7,819 nucleotides of DNA, from NCBI GenBank assembly GCA_003535305.1, contig DOHL01000015.1, forward strand, positions 1 through 7,819. Reading direction: 5' to 3'. Position numbers and translations under genes: made by a program. A model generated the notes under the pieces. That model saw only the letters and a list, made by a program, of their open reading frames with translations. It did no database searches and was not told the DNA's origin. This DNA is from Candidatus Acetothermia bacterium (lineage in GTDB: Bacteria > Bipolaricaulota > Bipolaricaulia > UBA7950). This document shows positions 1 to 6,416 of this stretch, one piece after another; position 1 is the stretch's first letter, and each line of letters begins with the position of its first letter.

Positions 1-85
1 CCCTGCACAATTACTATGCATGGCCTGCCACATTTCAGCCAGTATGGGTTTACTAAATGCTTACTTTCGTTCCCCTGTCTCCTCC

Positions 86-114
86 TTGATCTTTGTGCCT
101 AATAATGCTATCCT
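86..114 (+). promoter_or_regulatory. Candidate sigma70-type promoter for yraN-comM
   Basis: A TTGATC box at 86-91 is followed, after a 17-bp spacer, by TATCCT at 109-114. A TG dinucleotide at 106-107 gives an extended -10 motif (TGCTATCCT). The expected transcription start is about 120-122, only 2-4 bases before the yraN ATG at 124, so the transcript may be leaderless. No Shine-Dalgarno sequence is visible before that ATG, which fits. The rest of 1-85 shows no gene I can support. Boxes were read by eye and the promoter is not proven. Confidence 0.45.
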
Positions 115-123
115 ACTGCTATT

Positions 124-471
124 ATGGCTGCACAACGCGCAGGGATGCATAGAGAAGAAGAGGCCGCAATGTTCCTGCGCTCACGTGGATATGCTATTGT
201 CGCTCGTAACTGGTGGTGTCGGTTCGGTGAAATTGATATCATTGCCAGAGACGGCGACCAACTCGTCTTTGTCGAAGTAAGGGCGAGAAGGACAGAGAGT
301 CATGGCAGTCCGGAAGAGACTATCTCAACACGAAAAACGAAGCGTATAATCGCTGCCGCACGGATTTACCTTGCCAATAATGATTGCGATTTAGCGGTGC
401 GATTCGATGCCGTTGCTATCTCCGGTAATGATTTTCGTCTACATAAAAACGCATTTACAGGAGAGGAATGA
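124..471 (+). CDS. yraN: YraN family protein (UPF0102), putative nuclease-fold protein
   Basis: This 115-residue protein matches the small UPF0102/YraN family, whose members are about 115-130 residues and have a restriction-endonuclease-like (PD-(D/E)xK) fold. Their biochemical role is poorly established. The family core is visible: a helix with EEEAAMFLRSRGY (residues 11-23), RNWWCRFGEIDIIARDGD (28-45) and LVFVEVRARR (47-56). E36, D38, E51 and R53 occupy the nuclease-like acidic and basic positions; EVR instead of EVK also occurs in E. coli YraN. The C-terminal RFDAVAI and the NAF near the end are typical. ATG 124 is the first start after tandem TAA stops at 100-105 and gives a normal N-terminus, but has no Shine-Dalgarno sequence; ATG 145 is an alternative that would shorten the first helix. 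It overlaps the start of the downstream comM gene, a pairing common in bacteria. The family call is firm; the function is not. Confidence 0.9.
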   Translation: MAAQRAGMHREEEAAMFLRSRGYAIVARNWWCRFGEIDIIARDGDQLVFVEVRARRTESHGSPEETISTRKTKRIIAAARIYLANNDCDLAVRFDAVAISGNDFRLHKNAFTGEE

Positions 472-2006
472 TGTTTGCCCGGGTGATCAGCGCGGCGGTA
501 ATCGGTATTGATGCGGAATTAATCGAAGTTCAGTGTGATGTAGCGCGCGGTTTCCCTGGATTTAGCGTTGTCGGTTTGCCGGAGAAAGAGGTGACCGAGA
601 GTCGTGAGCGCATCCGCAGCGCAATTAAAAACTCAGGTTGTTCCTTTCCTACCACCCGCATCACCGCCAATCTCGCTCCTGCCGATTTACGCAAAGAGGG
701 TGTCGGGCTCGATCTTCCGATCGCTCTCGGGCTGATCATCGCTTCGCAGCAGCTTCCTGTACCGGCAAAAAGATATCTCATCTTAGGAGAACTTGCACTC
801 AACGGCGAAGTGCGGGCGGTAAAAGGAGCTCTGCCTATTGCTTTGCGCGCTTCTGTAGATGGAAATATCGACGGCATCATCCTTCCGCTCGATAATGCTG
901 CTGAGGCGGCGTTGGTTGAAGAGATACCTGTTTATCCGGTGTTAACGTTATCAGAAGCGATCAAGCTTCTAAGTGAAGAGGTAGAGCCGACCCCCTTCTC
1001 TATCGACAGAGAGGCTGCCTGGTCGGCTGCTGTCTCATATGAGACTGATTTTGCCGAGATCAAAGGGCAGCAGCAGGCTAAACGGGCGCTGGAAGTGGCT
1101 GCTACCGGTGATCACAGCGTACTTATGGTCGGTCCTCCTGGGGCGGGAAAATCTATGCTCTCCCGCCGTTTCCCCACTATTCAACCTCCGCTCTCCTTTA
1201 AAGAAGCGTTGAATACGACTAAGATCTATAGCATCATCGGAATGATTCCTCCTGGACAGCCGCTCGTAACTACACGACCATTTCGTGCTCCCCATCATAC
1301 GATATCTTATGCCGGTATGGTCGGTGGTGGTGGTGGAATTCCCCGACCAGGAGAGATCACTCTTGCTCACCATGGCGTTCTCTTTCTCGATGAGTTACCA
1401 GAGTTCGATCGGCATGTCTTAGAGACATTAAGACAACCATTAGAAGATAGAGAGATCGTGATATCGCGCGCCGGCGTCTCAGTCTGTTATCCAGCGGATT
1501 TCATGTTGCTGGCGGCAATGAACCCCTGTCCATGCGGTCATCTGGGTGATAAGGAGCGAGAATGCAGATGTACTTCTCAGGAGATTCGCCGTTACCGCAA
1601 GCGAATATCCGGTCCGTTCCTCGACCGTATTGATATTTTCATCGAGGTTCCGCGCCTGACCTCTGAAGAGCTTCTTTCGCGGCCGACTGGCGAGAGTTCT
1701 GCAGCGATCAGATCGAGAGTCGAAACAGCGCGTGAGCTACGCGCGAAACGATTGGCAAAGGAGGAGACTAAATCGAAGAAGAGCGATCACATTATAAAAG
1801 AGGAAATAGAAAGGCGTGAATTCGATTCTGAAGGGCGTAAATTATTGGAGATGGCGATCGATCATTTCGGCCTGAGCGCCCGGGGATACACCCGCTTGCT
1901 GCGTGTAGCGCGGACTATCGCCGATCTCTCCGCCTCTGCACTGATTCGCGCCGAACATCTGTCCGAGGCGATTCAGTATCGCTCGATCGATGAAGACTTA
2001 CTTTAA
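471..2006 (+). CDS. comM: YifB/ComM family Mg-chelatase-like AAA+ ATPase
   Basis: A full-length member (511-512 residues; the family is about 500) of the YifB/ComM family. ComM is a hexameric branch-migration helicase that helps integrate DNA during natural transformation; that role is known from Vibrio and Haemophilus and is inferred here. Numbered from ATG 468, an N-terminal Lon/S5-like domain covers about 1-165 (GFPGFSVVGLPEKEVTESRERIRSAI). The AAA+ module follows, with Walker A GPPGAGKS at 222-229, Walker B LFLDE with D308 and E309, the conserved RPFRAPHHTIS segment, and GPFLDRID carrying the probable arginine finger. Four cysteines, C354/C356 and C366/C368 (CPCG...CRC), form the usual zinc-like site. 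A C-terminal Mg-chelatase domain includes GLSARGYTRLLRVARTIADL. Two ATGs are adjacent at 468 and 471. ATG 471 gives the usual M-x-A-R-V start and a 7-nt gap from AGGAG at 459-463; ATG 468 makes an ATGA overlap. Either start overlaps the yraN stop, implying coupled translation. Confidence 0.95.
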   Translation: MFARVISAAVIGIDAELIEVQCDVARGFPGFSVVGLPEKEVTESRERIRSAIKNSGCSFPTTRITANLAPADLRKEGVGLDLPIALGLIIASQQLPVPAKRYLILGELALNGEVRAVKGALPIALRASVDGNIDGIILPLDNAAEAALVEEIPVYPVLTLSEAIKLLSEEVEPTPFSIDREAAWSAAVSYETDFAEIKGQQQAKRALEVAATGDHSVLMVGPPGAGKSMLSRRFPTIQPPLSFKEALNTTKIYSIIGMIPPGQPLVTTRPFRAPHHTISYAGMVGGGGGIPRPGEITLAHHGVLFLDELPEFDRHVLETLRQPLEDREIVISRAGVSVCYPADFMLLAAMNPCPCGHLGDKERECRCTSQEIRRYRKRISGPFLDRIDIFIEVPRLTSEELLSRPTGESSAAIRSRVETARELRAKRLAKEETKSKKSDHIIKEEIERREFDSEGRKLLEMAIDHFGLSARGYTRLLRVARTIADLSASALIRAEHLSEAIQYRSIDEDLL

Positions 2007-2030
2007 GTGGACGTCGCTTGGTAGTATAAT
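2002..2030 (+). promoter_or_regulatory. Candidate promoter upstream of bamA
   Basis: A perfect TATAAT lies at 2025-2030, with a weak -35 candidate TTTAAG at 2002-2007 spaced by 17 bp; it overlaps the comM stop codon. The predicted start is near 2037, giving a leader of about 22 nt that includes the bamA Shine-Dalgarno sequence. It would let the envelope genes be transcribed separately from yraN-comM. The -35 match is poor, so this is tentative. Confidence 0.4.
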
Positions 2031-2045
2031 AAAGCAAAATAGAGG

Positions 2046-2053
2046 AAGGAGGT
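2046..2053 (+). promoter_or_regulatory. Ribosome-binding site deciding the bamA start
   Basis: AAGGAGGT, near-perfect complementarity to the 16S anti-Shine-Dalgarno sequence, sits 5 nt before ATG 2059. It rules in that start over the in-frame ATG at 1990, which lies inside the end of comM and has no comparable site. Confidence 0.8.
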
Positions 2054-2058
2054 CGATA

Positions 2059-4218
2059 ATGACAAGCAGACGGTTATTCAGAGGATTTATTCTCTTTTTC
2101 GTTATTATAGCGGTAAGTATAACTGCAGCGGCCGTTGAATTTCCCGTTTTAGTAGAGAGAATAGAGATCAGAGGAAACCAGCAGGTGACGCAAGAGGAGA
2201 TCCTGGCGCATGTGACGTTCAACCCGGGTGAACGTATCGAAGCAATGGAGATCCGCGAGAGCGTTAAGGCGATATTTGACACTGGAAAGTTCCGCGAAGT
2301 CATCCCGCGGGTGGAAGTAGAGCGCGGCAAGATCATCATTATCTTTTACGTCGCAGAGAATCCTGTCTTAAACGAGATCATTATCAGTGGAAACACCACT
2401 AAAGAACCGGTTGAAATCTTCGGGATAAGGCTCTATGAACGGAAAATTTTGCCCACCGATGAAATCCTGGATATCTTACGTGAACATGGAGTGGAAATCG
2501 GGCAGATGCTGGATTTACAAGGCCTTGAGCAGGCACTGCAGGCCATCATCGCTCACTATGAGGAGAAGGGATTTGCACTGATCAGAATCGGCGAGGTCAT
2601 CCCCGGACCGACGCTGATGATTGAGATCATTGAGGGACGAGTAGTCGAGAACCGGATTGAAGGACTGAGAACCGTTCCCAGTGTAGCGGCACTGGATTTA
2701 ATCGATCTACCTGATTATCGACCCGTTACGAGCGTGGAGATTCACAACACGATAATCGCACTCAATGAATCGCTCTTTTTCGACGTCGTTGACCTCTTCC
2801 CTGCTCAGGGGCCTGGCCATGACGAGATAATCCTTGTATGGCGTCTCTCCGAACAGGTTTTCATAAACTTCCCCACTGAGATTACCTCAGTAACATTCAC
2901 TGGAACGACACTCTTTTCCGATGAACAGCTCGCAGCGACTCTGGGAGAATTACCCGTTGGATTAGTCGATAATTTTGCCGTTTTGCAAAGTGTGGCAGGA
3001 ATTCATACTCTCTACCACGAAGCTGGTTATACCATGGCCAGGTTCGATGCACGCGGCGTTGTCGACGGAGAGTTGCGCATCGAGGTAACAGAAGGACGGA
3101 TAGGAGAGATATTCCTGGAAGGGAATTACCATACGCAGAATTTTGTCATCTGGAGAAACTTACCGATTGCAGAAGGCGATATTCTGAATATCAACCGGCT
3201 TATCGCTGCACATCACCGCTTGATGGGGCTCGGTTATTTTAATGTCGTCGATATCGTTCCGGAGTGGATCGATGACTATATAAGGCTGACAGTGGCGATT
3301 ACAGAACAGAGAGATCTCGGAAGTTTCATGGGATCCATTGCTCTTGGCGCTGACGGCGGCATTGTCGGCAAGATCGATTACAGTCAGAAGAACCTTTTCG
3401 GGACGGGCCAGGATCTCACCCTGTCTTTCCAACGAGGACTTGCTGACGGGGATAGCACGTGGAGCATCAACTACAGTACTGTCTCGTTCTTTCCCACCTT
3501 TGAACGCGTCGGCGTGGAGCTCTATCGCCGAACAGTGGGTCTGATAACGACGTTCGGTGGTCGCGGCCGCCTGACCTATGGACTGACTGATTTTCTCGAT
3601 CTCGGTCTCTCATTTACCCACGAAATATCACGTACTCCCGAGCAGCCGTGGGAGCCTCTCTCTTCGCTGGCAGTCGCATTGGCGTATGACAGACGTAATG
3701 ACCCGTTCTTTCCCACTACCGGAACAGCGAGGAACTTATCAGTGGAGAAAGCAGGGGGCTTTGCTCCGGGAGTGGAGTTTATAAAGATAGATATGAGTTG
3801 GGCAGAGTTTTTCCCTCTCCGACTCGCTCTTCCGTTCCTGGAAGATAGAGAACAGACACTCGCTGTGCGCGCTGTCGGTGGCTTTGGTATTAATCTACCT
3901 GAGCATCGGCAATACGAGCTCGGCGGAGTGACGACGATCCGCGGGTTAGATCCGACAAGGAGAACGAGCCTTCTCTATCTGAACGTCGAGCATCGTATTC
4001 AGTTTATACCGGAACTGACAGGGACTATGTTTTGGGATATCGGTACCGACCTCGACGATCAGCTCTTCTTTGAGAGGGTGAAAAGTTCTGTCGGCGTAGA
4101 AGTCTCGTTGCATGTGATGGGGATGCATGTCCGATTCATCATGGCATGGCCACTGCTGCCTGAGCTGGAGAGATCATTTGTCCCACGGTTTGGATTTGCT
4201 TTCGGCCCTATCTTTTAA
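2059..4218 (+). CDS. bamA: BamA/Omp85 outer-membrane protein assembly factor
   Basis: A 719-residue Omp85 protein, the expected central component of the machine that folds and inserts beta-barrel proteins into the outer membrane. A signal peptide spans about 1-25 (RR near the N-terminus, hydrophobic FILFFVIIAVSITAAA, probable cleavage after AAA). Five POTRA-like repeats follow at roughly 31-104, 104-194, 195-274, 275-349 and 350-424. Each contains a strand plus a G-N/G-T motif (IEIRGNQQV, IIISGNTT, VTFTGTTLF, IFLEGNYHT); the third is the most degenerate. The C-terminal barrel covers about 425-719 and includes KIDYSQKNLFGTGQ and AYDRRNDPFFPTTGT. IRGL at 627-630 holds the conserved arginine of the loop-6 (V/I)RG(F/Y/L) motif. 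The chain ends in a terminal Phe, as outer-membrane barrels usually do. The chosen start has a strong ribosome-binding site and directly yields the signal peptide. Skp and FabZ downstream reproduce the classical bamA neighbourhood. A TamA-like paralogue is less likely given five POTRAs and this context. Confidence 0.92.
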   Translation: MTSRRLFRGFILFFVIIAVSITAAAVEFPVLVERIEIRGNQQVTQEEILAHVTFNPGERIEAMEIRESVKAIFDTGKFREVIPRVEVERGKIIIIFYVAENPVLNEIIISGNTTKEPVEIFGIRLYERKILPTDEILDILREHGVEIGQMLDLQGLEQALQAIIAHYEEKGFALIRIGEVIPGPTLMIEIIEGRVVENRIEGLRTVPSVAALDLIDLPDYRPVTSVEIHNTIIALNESLFFDVVDLFPAQGPGHDEIILVWRLSEQVFINFPTEITSVTFTGTTLFSDEQLAATLGELPVGLVDNFAVLQSVAGIHTLYHEAGYTMARFDARGVVDGELRIEVTEGRIGEIFLEGNYHTQNFVIWRNLPIAEGDILNINRLIAAHHRLMGLGYFNVVDIVPEWIDDYIRLTVAITEQRDLGSFMGSIALGADGGIVGKIDYSQKNLFGTGQDLTLSFQRGLADGDSTWSINYSTVSFFPTFERVGVELYRRTVGLITTFGGRGRLTYGLTDFLDLGLSFTHEISRTPEQPWEPLSSLAVALAYDRRNDPFFPTTGTARNLSVEKAGGFAPGVEFIKIDMSWAEFFPLRLALPFLEDREQTLAVRAVGGFGINLPEHRQYELGGVTTIRGLDPTRRTSLLYLNVEHRIQFIPELTGTMFWDIGTDLDDQLFFERVKSSVGVEVSLHVMGMHVRFIMAWPLLPELERSFVPRFGFAFGPIF

Positions 4219-4236
4219 CGGACGGAAAATCGGATA

Positions 4237-4268
4237 TACTTAAAAGTACATACAATATATTAGGAGGT
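4237..4268 (+). promoter_or_regulatory. bamA-skp intergenic: small palindrome, possible -10 box, strong RBS
   Basis: The 56-bp gap after bamA contains TACTT-AA-AAGTA (4237-4248), a 5-bp-arm palindrome, then TACAAT at 4251-4256, which resembles a -10 box but lacks a convincing -35. AGGAGGT at 4262-4268 lies 6 nt before the skp ATG and is the skp ribosome-binding site. The palindrome is too short and T-poor to be a terminator. It could be an operator or chance; only the ribosome-binding site is secure. Confidence 0.4.
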
Positions 4269-4274
4269 ATTGAA

Positions 4275-5033
4275 ATGAAAAAATCTGCATCGGTTATTGT
4301 GGTGATTTTGGCGCTTATTCTCGGGTTTATCGGCGGGGCGGTTACTCCGTACTTCATGCCTATAGCCGGTATCACAGAGTTAGAGGAGCGGATCGTTCAA
4401 TTAGAAGACGAGCTGCAAAAGATAGAGCCGGTAGATGCTCCCCTGCAAATTGCTTATATGGATGCCGAAAATGCATTTACCGTTATTTTAGAAGTAGTAG
4501 CAGGGCTCCGCTTGCGAGCGCGAACAAAACAAGAAGAGATATTAGAACTCCAACGGCAGCACCTTGCCGGGGAGATCGCTGAGGAAGACTTCCGGCATAG
4601 AAATAATCTACTGAACGTTGAGCTGTTACAAGCACAACTGGCGATAAATCTGGGAGCGATAGAGAAGATGATCGTCGGCAGAGGGTTCCAGGATATACGT
4701 GGTGATCTTGAGCTATTGCGGGATGAAGCGCAACCGCTGGAAGATGAGATCTCAGCATTATTGGTGACGACGATGATCGGCGGATTCGTTGATCAAGCGG
4801 AGTTTGAAAGTCAATTTGCGCATGCGCAGGCTGCTTTCTCTCACCTCGATCACCTACTTACCCAAGTAGCAACGATGAAGATCGCTCGCGCAGCGCATCA
4901 AGTTGGAATAGAGATGGGATTCGACCTAGTCCTTCTGCAACGAAATGTAATCATTTATCGAAATCCTGTGCGGATTCTCGATATAACGCTACAGGTCAGG
5001 GAAAGATTAAACGAGTATCTCGCGCCGTTATAA
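4275..5033 (+). CDS. OmpH/Skp-like periplasmic chaperone, long and probably membrane-anchored
   Basis: A 252-residue protein with a lysine-led hydrophobic N-terminus (about residues 5-30, rich in V, I, L and G). A coiled-coil segment, ITELEERIVQLEDELQKIEP, follows at about 33-52. The OmpH/Skp signature comes next: IAYMDAENAF near residue 59 resembles the first Skp strand. Long charged helices span about 80-215. The C-terminus has GFDLVLLQRNVIIYRNPVRI followed by LDITLQVRERLNEYL, matching the family pattern of yDlVl...vlY...DiT..V...LN. Skp normally holds unfolded outer-membrane proteins in the periplasm as a trimer, and its position right after bamA supports that role. It is much longer than E. 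coli Skp (about 160 residues). No clear signal-peptidase site is seen, so it may stay tethered to the inner membrane. The ATG has a strong ribosome-binding site. The family assignment rests on motif pattern and synteny. Confidence 0.78.
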   Translation: MKKSASVIVVILALILGFIGGAVTPYFMPIAGITELEERIVQLEDELQKIEPVDAPLQIAYMDAENAFTVILEVVAGLRLRARTKQEEILELQRQHLAGEIAEEDFRHRNNLLNVELLQAQLAINLGAIEKMIVGRGFQDIRGDLELLRDEAQPLEDEISALLVTTMIGGFVDQAEFESQFAHAQAAFSHLDHLLTQVATMKIARAAHQVGIEMGFDLVLLQRNVIIYRNPVRILDITLQVRERLNEYLAPL

Positions 5034-5035
5034 AT

Positions 5036-5467
5036 ATGGTCAAAATAATTGGGGAGATAATGAAACTTCTCCCGCTTCGCTATCCATATCTGCTGATCGA
5101 TCGAGTGATTGAGTTTACCGAGGAGCGGGTGACAGCACTTAAGAACGTGACGATCAACGAGCCGTTCTTTCAAGGACATTTTCCCGAGCCCCTTCCATTG
5201 TTGATGCCGGGAACTCTTATTCTGGAAGCGATGGCACAGACCGCTGCTATCCTTATTACAAAAGAAAGAACCCCCGGTTACCTCGTCGGAGTTGATAAGG
5301 CACGGTTCAAACAACCAGTGATTCCGGGAGACCAGTTAATCTTACAAGCCCTGGCGCTGAGAAAGAAAGATGGTCTGTTAAAAGCTGAGGTACATGCATC
5401 TGTCAATGATAAGATCGTTGCAACAGCGACCGTGACAGTAATGCGCAACAAAAAGACCAATGAGTAG
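5036..5467 (+). CDS. fabZ: FabZ, 3-hydroxyacyl-ACP dehydratase
   Basis: A 143-residue hot-dog-fold enzyme that dehydrates (3R)-hydroxyacyl-ACP to trans-2-enoyl-ACP in type II fatty acid synthesis, in the cytoplasm. Visible motifs are IGEIMKLLPLRYPYLLIDRV (4-24, with Leu14 where most FabZ have the His of PHRYP), KNVTINEPFFQGHFP (36-50), MPGTLILEAMAQ (57-68) and ARFKQPVIPGDQL. The catalytic pair is H48 and E64. They are 16 residues apart, against 14 in E. coli FabZ, because of a two-residue insertion in EPLPLLMPG. ATG 5036 is chosen because IGEIMKLLP aligns with the family N-terminus (IEEILELLP in E. coli). An internal ATG at 5060 has a purine-rich GGGGAG 3 nt upstream but would remove conserved residues. 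The gene starts 2 bp after the skp stop with no evident ribosome-binding site, so coupled translation is likely. Confidence 0.93.
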   Translation: MVKIIGEIMKLLPLRYPYLLIDRVIEFTEERVTALKNVTINEPFFQGHFPEPLPLLMPGTLILEAMAQTAAILITKERTPGYLVGVDKARFKQPVIPGDQLILQALALRKKDGLLKAEVHASVNDKIVATATVTVMRNKKTNE

Positions 5468-5501
5468 TATATCCGATGCTTTTTACGAAAGGCAATAATC
5501 G

Positions 5502-6416
5502 ATGTGGAATAAATTGATCGAATCCGTTCCTAATATCAGTGAGGGTCGACGGACATCTGTTATAGACGAGATCGTTGCCGCTGTCGATGGTGACGGGATC
5601 CGTGTCCTCGATGTCCAATCAGACCCTGATCATAACCGTTCAGTGGTCACAATCGTCGGCCGACCAGAGATGATCGGAGAAGGGGTAATCCGCCTCGTCG
5701 ACAGAGCAGTACAATTGATCGACCTTGGCAAACATACAGGACAACATCCTCGTATGGGCGCAGTGGATGTGATCCCGTTCATTCCTGTCAAAGGGACGAC
5801 AATAGAGGAATGTATTTCCCTTTCACGCGACGTTGGGCAAGAGATCGCTGAGCGATTCGGCATCCCTGTATATTTATATGAAAGATCTGCTACCTCTGCA
5901 AAGCGACGTAATCTTGCAACTATTCGCCGCGGCGAGTTTGAAGGATTCGCAGAAAAGATCCTCCTTCCGGAATGGAAACCGGACTTTGGCGAGAAGAGAG
6001 TGCACCCCACTGCCGGAGTCACTGCAATAGGAGCACGCCAATTTCTGATCGCGTACAATATCAACTTAGCCACCACCGATGTAAAGATCGCTCAGCAAAT
6101 CGCGGAAGCAGTCCGCCATCGCAGTGGAGGGTTACGGTTTGTCAAAGCGCTCGGATTCTCATTGGAAGATCGCGGCATTGTTCAGGTGTCGATGAATCTG
6201 ACCGATTTCGCCAAAACTCCGATCCATCGCGTCTTCGAAATGGTAGTACGAGAAGCGGAAAGATACGGAGTGATGGTGATCGGAAGTGAGATCGCCGGTA
6301 CTGTGCCACGATCTGCTCTTATCGCTGCTGCGGAATACTATCTGCGAATGGCAGGGTTCTCCGAATCGCTCATCCTGGAAGAGCGGATTGAGGAGGCACT
6401 GAGTGGAGATAGCTGA
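5502..6416 (+). CDS. ftcD: Glutamate formimidoyltransferase (FtcD formiminotransferase domain)
   Basis: A 304-residue stand-alone formiminotransferase. It transfers the formimino group between N-formimino-L-glutamate and tetrahydrofolate (EC 2.1.2.5), linking histidine degradation to one-carbon metabolism; some family members also handle formyl groups. The N-terminal subdomain (about 1-180) has ESVPNISEGRR (7-17), DPDHNRSVVTIVG (41-53) and GKHTGQHPRMGAVDVIPFIPV, with H82 matching the catalytic His82 described for mammalian FTCD. VYLYERSA and TIRRGEFEGF follow. The C-terminal subdomain (about 181-304) starts at HPTAGVTAIGARQFLIAYNINL and includes the QVSMNLTDF and IGSEIAGTVPRSAL segments. The cyclodeaminase domain fused in mammals is absent and no gene for it is seen nearby. 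Residue 8 is Ser where many homologues have Cys (ECVPN). ATG 5502 has only a weak site (AAAGG at 5488-5492). It lies 34 bp after fabZ and overlaps murD by 14 bp, so it is probably co-transcribed with envelope genes. Confidence 0.92.
   Translation: MWNKLIESVPNISEGRRTSVIDEIVAAVDGDGIRVLDVQSDPDHNRSVVTIVGRPEMIGEGVIRLVDRAVQLIDLGKHTGQHPRMGAVDVIPFIPVKGTTIEECISLSRDVGQEIAERFGIPVYLYERSATSAKRRNLATIRRGEFEGFAEKILLPEWKPDFGEKRVHPTAGVTAIGARQFLIAYNINLATTDVKIAQQIAEAVRHRSGGLRFVKALGFSLEDRGIVQVSMNLTDFAKTPIHRVFEMVVREAERYGVMVIGSEIAGTVPRSALIAAAEYYLRMAGFSESLILEERIEEALSGDS
6390..6396 (+). promoter_or_regulatory. Ribosome-binding site fixing the murD GTG start
   Basis: GAGGAGG lies inside the end of ftcD, 6 nt before GTG 6403. 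It is the strongest Shine-Dalgarno match near this junction. It supports a GTG start within the ftcD coding region and translation coupled to ftcD. Confidence 0.75.

Noticed and set aside
1..33. Possible divergent minus-strand gene starting at an ATG near 33
   Set aside because: Only about 11 codons are in the window, with no ribosome-binding site at a suitable distance and no recognisable sequence.
1..56. Possible C-terminal tail of an upstream gene (frame ending TAA at 54-56)
   Set aside because: Only 17 codons are visible and they match no family I recognise, including RNase HII, which often precedes yraN.
20..280. Open frame of 86 codons overlapping the start of yraN
   Set aside because: It is out of frame with the clear YraN homology, has no recognisable motif and no ribosome-binding site.
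1990..2058. Upstream extension of bamA to ATG 1990
   Set aside because: It overlaps comM and puts a charged, unconserved stretch before the signal peptide. ATG 2059 has an excellent ribosome-binding site.
4483..4758. Minus-strand open frame with a leucine-rich C-terminus inside skp
   Set aside because: It is a shadow of the skp coding sequence with no start signal or homology.
5630..6076. 148-codon minus-strand open frame within ftcD
   Set aside because: It lies fully antisense to strongly conserved FtcD motifs and looks like a codon-bias artefact.
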